This document shows, in pieces, positions 36,741-43,728 of a stretch of DNA of 47,312 nucleotides; position 1 is the stretch's first letter; every line of letters starts with the position of its first letter. Position numbers and translations under genes: made by a program. The notes under the pieces are model-generated. The model searched no databases. It saw only the letters and a program-made list of their open reading frames with translations, and had not been told where the DNA came from. The stretch is from an uncultured Nitrospina sp. GTDB taxonomy: Bacteria; Nitrospinota; Nitrospinia; Nitrospinales; VA-1. Where the stretch lies: NCBI GenBank assembly GCA_937891765.1, contig CALAGQ010000093.1:1-47312 (forward strand), read 5' to 3'.

Positions 36741-36932
36741 TCAATCGGACAGATTTTCATCATCGCTATCCGCGCTTTTCTGCGGTTTTTGTCCGCGTCC
36801 CTTCTTCGCTTTTATCGACTCAGCCAGCGGATTGTTAAAAAACGAGTTCCAGTACTCCGCGCTGAGCTTCTTGCTGGAAAGGACTTTTTTGACTTTGCCC
36901 ATTTTATCAAATATTTTGACTTCATGAAACAT
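36741..36932 (-). CDS. Small hypothetical protein
   Basis: A 63-residue basic protein. The start at MFHEVKIFDKMGKVKKVLSS is preceded by GGAG six bases upstream; an ATG four codons earlier overlaps that site and is less likely. The first 45 residues look folded (LSSKKLSAEYWNSFFNNPLA), and the tail is charged and low in complexity (KKGRGQKPQKSADSDDENLS). No family recognised. A protein of this size with a clear ribosome binding site is likely real. Confidence 0.6.
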   Translation of the reverse strand: MFHEVKIFDKMGKVKKVLSSKKLSAEYWNSFFNNPLAESIKAKKGRGQKPQKSADSDDENLSD

Positions 36933-37176
36933 GATACACTCCAAACTTAAGGCGACTCAGGTTGATCTTTGGCCCGGTTTGGAGGTTTAAATGTAACTTG
37001 CAGCGCCTCCGCCCGGTTGATCAATCAACGCTTTGGGTCGGTATCAGCCCTTTGGGCCGAAGGAAATTTATAAACTGGGTCTTAGTAGTATTAATGAAAT
37101 CTACTATTTAGGATGTCAAGCACCCGCCCAAGATTTATTTCTTCGGCCTGTATGCTCATCTTATCGGAGGATCATT

Positions 37177-37992
37177 TTGAAACGATTAGCGTTATTTTGC
37201 TATTTCTTGGGATTTTTTGGGCTATCAGGGTGTGATGGGGAGTTGAAAGAGCACCCCCTGCCCGAAAGCCTGAAAAAGGAACTGGCCAAACAAGCCGACC
37301 CCACCATCCATAATAATGATGTTTCCGGCACCATCGCGCTCGATCCCGCGCTGAAAGTGAATTTGAGTCCGACTGCCGGATTGTTCATTTTTGCCCGGCC
37401 CGAAGGTGTCGATGCCGGGCCACCTCTGGCGGTAAAACGCCACAGTGTGTTCGAGTTTCCCTTCGAGTTTGAGATCGGACAACTGCATACCATGATCGAA
37501 GGAACAAAGTTTGAAGGGACGATGAACCTGACAGCACGCCTCGACCAGGACGGCAATAGAAAATCGAGTCCGGGCGATGTGGAAGGAAAAGTGCAAATCA
37601 CCGCCGGACAACAAGGCGTGCAACTGGTGCTCGAAAATCTCATTGAGGCCACGGCCTCCAACATCGAAGGAACGGTCAACGTGAGCGAAGCGCTCAAGAA
37701 CAAGATCCCGGCCAATGGCACCCTGTTTATTTTTGCCCGCTCCGAAGGCGTCAAGCGCGGCCCGCCACTGGCGGTCAAGCGCGTTGCCGACCTTAAGCTT
37801 CCCTATGAATTCACGTTAGGACCGCAAGACGTCATGATGCCGGGAACAGCTTTCGAAGGCGCGATGGTGCTGGCGGCGAGAATCGATGTCGATGGTGATG
37901 CCCGCGCCGGTCCCGGTGATATCGAGGGATTCGTCAGCGCCCAACCCGGTGACCGTAAAGTGGAACTGCTACTCAACCACCTCACCCCTTAG
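37177..37992 (+). CDS. Lipoprotein with two tandem CcmI/CycH C-terminal-like domains
   Basis: A 271-residue lipoprotein. The start is a TTG with GGAGG six bases upstream, giving the signal KRLALFCYFLGFFGLSGC; the frame is open further upstream but without a signal-like start. The mature protein holds two copies of one domain: first copy with LSPTAGLFIFARPEGVDAGP and PPLAVKRHSVFEFPFEF, second with IPANGTLFIFARSEGVKRGP and PPLAVKRVADLKLPYEF, each ending in a DxDG..RxxPGDxEG segment. The motif is that of the C-terminal part of the cytochrome c maturation protein CcmI/CycH. A link to cytochrome c handling is possible but inferred. Confidence 0.75.
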   Translation: MKRLALFCYFLGFFGLSGCDGELKEHPLPESLKKELAKQADPTIHNNDVSGTIALDPALKVNLSPTAGLFIFARPEGVDAGPPLAVKRHSVFEFPFEFEIGQLHTMIEGTKFEGTMNLTARLDQDGNRKSSPGDVEGKVQITAGQQGVQLVLENLIEATASNIEGTVNVSEALKNKIPANGTLFIFARSEGVKRGPPLAVKRVADLKLPYEFTLGPQDVMMPGTAFEGAMVLAARIDVDGDARAGPGDIEGFVSAQPGDRKVELLLNHLTP

Positions 37993-38021
37993 CGGCCGAT
38001 GGCAGTTGAGCGGTTTTAAGA

Positions 38022-38074
38022 TGTCATTCTGAACGCAGTGAAGAATCTCGGGTTATGAAAACGAGATCCTTCGT
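38022..38074. repeat. Palindromic repeat, family R2 (TGTCATTCTGAACGCAGTGA type)
   Basis: TGTCATTCTGAACGCAGTGA then AGAATCTCG, a short spacer, and GAGATCCTTCGT at 38063-38074. The right end touches the stop codon of the ydfG-like gene. Related copies are at 40857-40934 and 42783-42860. Confidence 0.65.
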
Positions 38075-38838
38075 TACTTTTTTCTGCTAGTAGCTAAAGA
38101 GGAGGGGGCCTGACTGACCGGCATCATTTCTATTCTGTTGATGTTGACATGGGCGGGTTGTTTTAAAACCCATAACGCGCTTTCGGCAACATCTGCCGGG
38201 GTCAGTGGTTTTAATCCTTCATAAACTTTGTTGGCTTTTTCCTCATCGCCTTTGAAGCGGACCAGAGAAAATTCGCTGTCCCCCACCATACCGGGCTCGA
38301 TGTTGGTGACGCGTACTGCCGTGTCCAGCAAATCGGCTTTCAAGTTGAGAGAAAACTGTTCGACAAAGGCTTTGGTCGCGCCATATACATTGCCGCCGGG
38401 ATAGGGATAGGTGCCGGCGATGGAGCCTAAATTCACGATATGTCCAAGGTTTCTTTCCACCATACCCGGAAGCAGGAGGCGGGTGAGGTGGGTCAAAGCC
38501 AGACAATTTACATTCAGCATGTCTTCCCAATCCTGCCAATCGGTTTTCTGGGCGGGTTCAAGTCCCAGGGCCAACCCCGCAGAATTTATAAGAACATCAA
38601 TGTTGGCAAATTCAGCCGGCAGATTTTTCAGCGCTTCTTTTATTTTATTTTTATCCGTGATGTCGCAGGCAATGACATGGCTTTGAGTTTTTGGTTGTAG
38701 GTTGCATTGCAACTCTTCCAGCTTGTCCTGTCGACGCGCCACTAAAATTAATCGAAGGCTATGTTCAGCCAGCGATTCGGCAATCGCTTTTCCGATTCCT
38801 GATGACGCGCCGGTAACCATTGCAACTTTATAGTTCAC
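38074..38838 (-). CDS. ydfG: Short-chain dehydrogenase, YdfG-type 3-hydroxy acid dehydrogenase
   Basis: A 254-residue NADP-dependent Rossmann enzyme. It shows the cofactor loop TGASSGIGKAIAESLAEH, the NSAG motif (LINSAGLALGLEPAQ), catalytic Ser in LGSIAGTYPYPGG and the YGATK motif in NVYGATKAFVEQFSLNLKAD. The ending HVNINRIEMMPVSQAPSS is typical of YdfG, which oxidises L-allo-threonine, serine and 3-hydroxy acids and also reduces malonic semialdehyde. It starts two bases after the lnt stop, so the two are cotranscribed. Confidence 0.9.
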   Translation of the reverse strand: MNYKVAMVTGASSGIGKAIAESLAEHSLRLILVARRQDKLEELQCNLQPKTQSHVIACDITDKNKIKEALKNLPAEFANIDVLINSAGLALGLEPAQKTDWQDWEDMLNVNCLALTHLTRLLLPGMVERNLGHIVNLGSIAGTYPYPGGNVYGATKAFVEQFSLNLKADLLDTAVRVTNIEPGMVGDSEFSLVRFKGDEEKANKVYEGLKPLTPADVAESALWVLKQPAHVNINRIEMMPVSQAPSSLATSRKK

Positions 38839-38840
38839 TT

Positions 38841-40382
38841 TTATATACCTTTAATGTTTTTTCGCGCTGTAAAAGCTAGCAGTCCTGTTGCCAGCAGGCA
38901 CAGCCAGCTGAACACGTCACCGTATGCGCTGTAGAAGGTGAGCCCGCTTTGGCGTGGAGTGATTTTTGTGATTTGTGCCGCTTCGACAAAAAGTTCTGTT
39001 TCGTCTTTAAGTGCGCCGTTGGCCGTGATGGTTCCAGAGACTCCGGTGTTCGCCGCGCGTACTATGGGCACGCGATTTTCCACCGCTCTCAATGCGCCCA
39101 TACTCATATGCTGGTAGCTCGCCGCGCTATTGCCGAACCAGGCGTCATTGGTGATATTGACTAAAAAGTCGGCGCCGTTTTTAACCGCTTGCCGAATCAG
39201 GTCGGGAAAAATCATTTCATAACAAATTGAGACCCCGGCTTTGTGTCCCGCCACATCGAACACGGTTGCTTTTTCACCGCGGCCGAAGTTGCCGATCATC
39301 TCCACCATTTTTTCCACGAAGAACAAAACTTTTCGGAAAGGGACAAACTCGCCAAAAGGCACGAGATGCATTTTGTCATACCTGTTTTGTGCGACACCGG
39401 CTTCAGTCACCAGATAGGCGCTGTTGTAGTGGGTGGTGTTCCCGTCTTTGCTTACTTTGTAGGGGCTGCCGAATAGAATGGCGGTTGCGGTTTGTCGTGC
39501 CAAATCGTTAACAAACTCGGTGCCGGCGGGATGCTGGCTGTAGAAAAAAGGTGTGGCGGTTTCCGGCCAGACAATCAGTTGTGGTTTTGATTCGACGGCT
39601 TTGAGAGTCAGGTCACGATATTTAGCCATGACCACTTTCTGGTAAACCGGATTCCATTTCAGGGCCTGCTCGACATTGCCTTGAATCAATCCCACCGTTA
39701 AGCTTGGGCCTTGGGTCACGCGGTTTAAGGCCAGGCTGCCATAGCCCAGCCAGAAAGCCAGAACCAGCATGGTGACCGATAAAAACCGCACTCCCATATT
39801 GGGACGCTCTTTCCACGATCTCCACGCCAGAAAGAGCCCGACATTGACCAGCATGATGAGCCATGAGACGCCGTATACGCCGGTTATCTCGGCCATCTGT
39901 ATGACCGGCAGGGATTTGAATTGCGAGTAGCCGAGCCCTAACCAGGAGAAACCGTATTCGGCATGTGTCGAGCGGATGTATTCCAATGCTGTCCACAGAA
40001 CCGGCGCGAACAGAAAGAGCAGTCCGCTATTTTCTTTGCAGACCCGCCTTATCAAGTAACAGAAGAGTGCCGTATAGAAAGACAGGTAGGCGGCTAAAAG
40101 TCCGAGTACCATGAAACTCACAATCTGAGGGAGGCCGCCGTAATTAATGAGGGTGTTGTTGACCCAGCTCAGGCCCCAGGCATAAAAAACCATGCCGGTG
40201 ATGAATCCGAATAAGGCAGCGCGTTGCGGAGTTTGGCCCTCAATCGCCGAAAAAAGAGGGATAAAGGCGAACCAGGCCAGCACTTCAACATCGAAACGCG
40301 GGAAGATCAGCACCAGAACAATTCCGCTCAAAGCGGAGAGTAGAAGTGGGCGTGGTTCCTTAAGAATTAGGTTTTTCACCAA
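38841..40382 (-). CDS. lnt: Apolipoprotein N-acyltransferase
   Basis: A 513-residue inner-membrane enzyme that adds the third acyl chain to lipoproteins on the periplasmic face. The N-terminal half has several membrane helices; the C-terminal nitrilase domain has the triad Glu in IVWPETATPF, Lys in YDKMHLVPFGEFVP and Cys in VSICYEMIFPDL, followed by VNITNDAWFG. A last helix ends the protein. Several predicted lipoproteins in this window (2321, 4786, 24558, 37177) are possible substrates. It is directly upstream of the ydfG-like gene. Confidence 0.97.
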   Translation of the reverse strand: MVKNLILKEPRPLLLSALSGIVLVLIFPRFDVEVLAWFAFIPLFSAIEGQTPQRAALFGFITGMVFYAWGLSWVNNTLINYGGLPQIVSFMVLGLLAAYLSFYTALFCYLIRRVCKENSGLLFLFAPVLWTALEYIRSTHAEYGFSWLGLGYSQFKSLPVIQMAEITGVYGVSWLIMLVNVGLFLAWRSWKERPNMGVRFLSVTMLVLAFWLGYGSLALNRVTQGPSLTVGLIQGNVEQALKWNPVYQKVVMAKYRDLTLKAVESKPQLIVWPETATPFFYSQHPAGTEFVNDLARQTATAILFGSPYKVSKDGNTTHYNSAYLVTEAGVAQNRYDKMHLVPFGEFVPFRKVLFFVEKMVEMIGNFGRGEKATVFDVAGHKAGVSICYEMIFPDLIRQAVKNGADFLVNITNDAWFGNSAASYQHMSMGALRAVENRVPIVRAANTGVSGTITANGALKDETELFVEAAQITKITPRQSGLTFYSAYGDVFSWLCLLATGLLAFTARKNIKGI

Positions 40383-40480
40383 GGCTGGTTTATATTAAAG
40401 GGTGAAGGATTTGTTAAATCAAAACTTTAAGGGCATGCAATTTTTGCGGCTCTTAAAAAACTATTTTTACAAAAATACAA

Positions 40481-40504
40481 TCCGGCATAAGAATCATAGC
40501 CGGA
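40481..40504. other. Small inverted repeat upstream of the BFD-like gene
   Basis: TCCGGC and GCCGGA separated by 12 nt, ending 12 nt before the TTG start at 40517. It could be a leader hairpin that covers the ribosome binding site, or an operator. Confidence 0.3.
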
Positions 40505-40516
40505 ACCTTATATATT

Positions 40517-40774
40517 TTGGAAACAAAAAAACTACTTTTAGATAACCTGAAAAAGGTTTGTCTGTGCCGAAGCATCAAGGCGGGAACAATTATGACCGCT
40601 ATTCGGAATGGAACTTTGACTTTTGAGGGCTTGAGAAGAGAACTTGGTGTGGGAACGGGCAACTGCAAAGCCAAACGTTGCCGGACCAAGATCGAAGACC
40701 GGATTAAGGGCCATAAAGACAGCTTGAAAGAGGATGCTGTTGAGTGTGAAGGATCCGGCGGTCCGACCTGCTGA
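40517..40774 (+). CDS. BFD-like [2Fe-2S]-binding protein
   Basis: An 85-residue protein starting at TTG (METKKLLLDNLKKVCLC). It has the BFD layout of two cysteine pairs around a helix-turn-helix-like fold: CLC (Cys15, Cys17), then IMTAIRNGTLTFEGLRRELG and VGTGNCKAKRC (Cys50, Cys55). The second pair is C-x4-C instead of the usual C-x2-C. BFD domains carry a 2Fe-2S cluster and accept electrons, or help to release iron from bacterioferritin. It is a single gene, oriented away from lnt. Confidence 0.7.
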   Translation: METKKLLLDNLKKVCLCRSIKAGTIMTAIRNGTLTFEGLRRELGVGTGNCKAKRCRTKIEDRIKGHKDSLKEDAVECEGSGGPTC

Positions 40775-40775
40775 C

Positions 40776-40791
40776 CCCCACTCCCGTGGGG
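40776..40791. repeat. Hairpin CCCCAC-TCCC-GTGGGG after the BFD-like gene
   Basis: A perfect 6-bp stem two bases after the stop codon. The same CCCAC/GTGGG type follows the flagellar gene at 34062-34075. No T-run is present. Confidence 0.5.
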
Positions 40792-40856
40792 AGGGAAATA
40801 GCAAGAGCTGTCATGCTAGTCATTTTGAGCTTAGCTAAGAATCCCGCTTTTTATTA

Positions 40857-40934
40857 GAGATCCTTCGTCGCCGTTGGCTCCTCGAGGATGACAGGTCGGC
40901 GTCTCTTGTCATTCTGAGCGCAGCGAAGAATCTC
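40857..40934. repeat. Palindromic repeat, family R2, dimeric copy
   Basis: GAGATCCTTCGTCGCCGTTG to GAGGATGACA, a 14-nt spacer, then TGTCATTCTGAGCGCAGCGA and AGAATCTC. The two halves are inverted relatives, so the whole unit could fold into a long hairpin. A decayed half copy (GTCATTTTGAGCTTAGC) lies just before it near 40820. Confidence 0.7.
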
Positions 40935-40940
40935 GCCGCT

Positions 40941-40966
40941 GGGTCCAGCGTTACGCTGGCGCCTAG
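40941..40966. repeat. Hairpin repeat GGGTCCAGCGTTACGCTGGC, copy 2
   Basis: GGGTCCAGCG-TTA-CGCTGGCGCCTAG. It matches the copy at 16876-16901 and covers the stop codon of the leftward aspC gene (40963-40965). Confidence 0.55.
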
Positions 40967-42156
40967 CTGAGTTTGGAAATAGCGCTTTTTATTCTTTGGA
41001 CTCCCGCCTCAATTTTATCCAGCGAAGTCGCAAACGATAAGCGCGCGTAGGCATCGGCACCGAAAGCGATTCCGGGAACGATGGCGACCTTCTCGGCCGA
41101 CAGCAGGTAATCGCAAAAATCCAACGACCCCTCCAGCACTTTCCCATTCATATCTTTTTTGCCATAGATGCCGGAAAAATCCGGGAAACTGTAGAACGAC
41201 CCCTGCGGTTTGTTGCAGGTGACTCCGTCAATCTGGTTCAGCAGATCGACGAGGATGTTGCGACGCTTTTCAAATTCCCGCACCATGGCATGAATTTCGT
41301 CCAGCGGGCCGGTCAGAGCTTCGATACTGGCTGCCTGCGACACCGAGCAGGGATTGGACGTGCTTTGTCCTTGCAGTTTGGCGACCTGTTTGACAATCTC
41401 GGGATCTCCTACCGCGATATAGCCGATCCTCCAGCCTGTCATGGCGTAGCTTTTGGAAACGCCGTTAATGACCACACATTGTTTTTGTACTTCCTTGCTT
41501 AAAGAGGCAATGCTTATGTGTTTGAATCCGTCAAACACGATTTGCTCATAAATTTCATCTGAAATAATCAGCAGGTTGTGTTTCAAGGCGCACTCGGCCA
41601 GTTTTTCCAGTTCGTCTTTGTTGTAGGCGAAACCAGTTGGATTGGAAGGCGAGTTGAGCACAATCGCCCGCGTATTTGGCGTGATGACACTTTCAATTTG
41701 ATCGGCAGTGATTTTGAAATCCTTCCCGGTGTCGACGATAACGGGCCGGGCTCCGGCAAGGGTCACCATGTCCGGAAAAGAAACCCAGTAAGGCGCCGGG
41801 ATGATGACTTCATCTCCCGCCTGCCAAAGCACTTGGGCCAGATTATAAAAAGAATGTTTAGCGCCACAGGACGCGAGGATCTGGTTTTTTTCAAAGACCA
41901 GTCCGTTGTCGCGTTGCAGTTTTGTGATGATGGCTTCTTTGAGAAGATCGCTACCACCCACAGGGGTGTAACGGGTTTCGTTATTTTCTATCGCCCGGAT
42001 GCCGGCCTGCTTGATGCGCTCGGGGGTATTGAAATCGGGTTCGCCGGCGCCGAAGCCAATAACATCTTCGCCTCGGGCTTTCATTTCCTTAGCTTTGGCA
42101 TCGATGGCTAACGTCATCGAAGGGCTGACATTTTGAATACGTTCAGAAAATTTCAT
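40963..42156 (-). CDS. aspC: Aspartate aminotransferase, class I PLP-dependent
   Basis: A 397-residue PLP enzyme of the thermophile-type (Ib) aspartate aminotransferases. Landmarks: GAGEPDFNTPERIKQAGI, RYTPVGGSDLLKEAI, NSPSNPTGFAY with the Asn that contacts PLP, IISDEIYEQIVFDG with its Asp, and the Schiff-base Lys in GVSKSYAMTGWRIGY. The C-terminal Arg that binds the substrate carboxylate is in ARLSFATS. Its ATG overlaps the coaD stop by one base (TGATG). Its exact amino-acid preference (aspartate or prephenate) cannot be told by eye. Confidence 0.92.
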   Translation of the reverse strand: MKFSERIQNVSPSMTLAIDAKAKEMKARGEDVIGFGAGEPDFNTPERIKQAGIRAIENNETRYTPVGGSDLLKEAIITKLQRDNGLVFEKNQILASCGAKHSFYNLAQVLWQAGDEVIIPAPYWVSFPDMVTLAGARPVIVDTGKDFKITADQIESVITPNTRAIVLNSPSNPTGFAYNKDELEKLAECALKHNLLIISDEIYEQIVFDGFKHISIASLSKEVQKQCVVINGVSKSYAMTGWRIGYIAVGDPEIVKQVAKLQGQSTSNPCSVSQAASIEALTGPLDEIHAMVREFEKRRNILVDLLNQIDGVTCNKPQGSFYSFPDFSGIYGKKDMNGKVLEGSLDFCDYLLSAEKVAIVPGIAFGADAYARLSFATSLDKIEAGVQRIKSAISKLS

Positions 42157-42638
42157 CAGATTATTTTTTTCAACTCCTTGATCACATCACGGGGCACAAG
42201 TTTTGAGACATCGCCGCCGTGTCGAGCGATCTCCTTAACCAGATTGGAGCTTAGGAAAGAATATTCCTGGCTGGGAATCATAAATAAAGTTTCGACAGAC
42301 TCGTCGAGTGTCCGGTTCATCAGTCCCATCTGCAGTTCAAACTCAAAATCAGTGATGGCTCGCAGTCCCTTTATCACCACAGAAGCCTTTTTAGAATGTG
42401 CCAGCGAGATCAGCAGATTATCAAAAGGAATGACCTCGATCTTGCTGAAATTTTTTGTGGCACTCTTAATAAACTTGACCCGGTCTTCGAGAGAAAACAA
42501 GGGATGCTTGTTCGGATTGAGTGCAATCGCAACGATGAGTTTGTCAAAAAGTTTCATGGCCCGGCGCATGATATCGATGTGGCCAAAAGTTACCGGATCA
42601 AACGTTCCCGGATAAAGTGCGATGCGATTCTTTTTCAT
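42156..42638 (-). CDS. coaD: Phosphopantetheine adenylyltransferase
   Basis: A 160-residue enzyme that makes dephospho-CoA from phosphopantetheine and ATP. The nucleotidyltransferase motif is in ALYPGTFDPVTFGHIDIMRR; VIKGLRAITDFEFELQMGLM and the ending EYSFLSSNLVKEIARHGGDV are also typical. Length is standard. It overlaps aspC, so the two are cotranscribed; a dimeric R2 repeat lies upstream. Confidence 0.97.
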   Translation of the reverse strand: MKKNRIALYPGTFDPVTFGHIDIMRRAMKLFDKLIVAIALNPNKHPLFSLEDRVKFIKSATKNFSKIEVIPFDNLLISLAHSKKASVVIKGLRAITDFEFELQMGLMNRTLDESVETLFMIPSQEYSFLSSNLVKEIARHGGDVSKLVPRDVIKELKKII

Positions 42639-42782
42639 TAAGAGAGCCTTGAGGAAAAAGCAGGATTATATCGCCAAAATAAGAATAGGCAAATTTTTAA
42701 AGGATGATCGACAACAGGCGGATGCTTTAAAAAGAGGGAGTAAAAAAAGCAACTCTCTTATTGAGAGAGCTTTGCGTAACCC

Positions 42783-42860
42783 GAGATCCTTCGTCGCCTT
42801 CGGCTCCTCGAGGATGACAAACTGGCGTTTCTTGTCATTCTGAACGCAGTGAAGAATCGC
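42783..42860. repeat. Palindromic repeat, family R2, dimeric copy
   Basis: GAGATCCTTCGTCGCCTTCG to GAGGATGACA, a spacer, then TGTCATTCTGAACGCAGTGA and AGAATCGCG. Same layout as the copy at 40857-40934. It lies in the gap upstream of coaD. Confidence 0.7.
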
Positions 42861-43317
42861 GCCTTTACGCTTTTTCGACTTATGCAGAGGTCTCTCTATA
42901 ATACAGAGAAGGGAAATAAAAAACTTCATGCCCGGTGGGTGAAACCACCTTCGCTCTGGCAGGGGCTGGGAATCGGGATTTATGTCCATTTTGTCAACGT
43001 CGGGAGCACTTTTTTTCAGCTTTTTTTGCGGGTAAAATAGGGACAAAAAAGCCTGTTTTTTTCATATTGCTGCTTAAATCCTGCAAGCTTTTGAAAATCC
43101 GACGTCTAGCCCCTGATTATAGGGAAATCCGCTGTAATTTACACGCTAGATGTAAATCCACATAATCCCTTTAAATATAATGGGTTTCATGATCTCGAGA
43201 TTTTTGAAGATTTTTAAAAAAATAGGTGAAATTCCTGTTTTGAGGGGCCATATTCACGGGGAACCTGCTACTGATTTTAGTCGTACAAGTTTCTTTATTT
43301 TTATTCCCCATATTTTC
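42861..43317. other. Upstream part of the nxr regulatory gap
   Basis: No gene is supported. The stretch is AT-rich with long T and A runs. One feature stands out: the inverted repeat TTTACA-CGCTAGA-TGTAAA at 43138-43156, about 160 nt upstream of the best promoter. It could be an operator, but a chance match is possible. Confidence 0.4.
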
Positions 43318-43346
43318 TTGACATTATGCTTGAAATTCAATATAAA
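43318..43346 (+). promoter_or_regulatory. Sigma-70-type promoter for nxrA
   Basis: TTGACA (43318-43323), a 17-nt spacer, then TATAAA (43341-43346): a perfect -35 box at ideal spacing and a near-perfect -10. Transcription would start near 43353, giving a leader of about 375 nt before the nxrA ATG. Prediction from sequence only. Confidence 0.7.
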
Positions 43347-43671
43347 TAGCCTCATCTAGAAAAAGGGCAGAAGATTTGATTCGAAATACAGGCCAAAATA
43401 TGAGAATTAAAAACACGATTCGCCCCTTAATATCCACGATGTTTGCGGAGAATTTTTCATAAGGGAACGTTTAGTTTTTTTAATCTCGAGGTCTGATTTG
43501 GTCCCATTTGACGCGGGTTTTAGCGCGTTAGCTTTTTAGAATTTTTAGTATTTTTTCAGAGTTGGAAGAAGTAAGTTTTAAAGTTTTACAAAGTGGTACG
43601 AGTAGTAGGTTAGTCGGAGGTGAAGGGCCGCGAGGCTTGGAGGCTCCAAAGAAGTAGTAGTGAAACAGTTG

Positions 43672-43703
43672 TAATTGGGTTCGGATAACCGGGCCCGCAA
43701 TTA
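43672..43703 (+). promoter_or_regulatory. Leader hairpin just upstream of the nxrA ribosome binding site
   Basis: TAATTG-GGTTCGG, loop ATAA, CCGGGCC-CG-CAATTA. The stem has 13 pairs, two of them G-U, and one 2-nt bulge. It ends 11 nt before the AAGGAGG at 43715-43721. It could protect the mRNA 5' part or modulate translation. Confidence 0.6.
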
Positions 43704-43728
43704 CCAAGATTCACAAGGAGGTTTGTAT

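Noticed and set aside
37033..37176. Longer start for the CcmI-like lipoprotein
   Set aside because: The upstream part has no signal character and lies in repeat-like sequence; the TTG at 37177 has a strong ribosome binding site and starts a proper lipoprotein signal.
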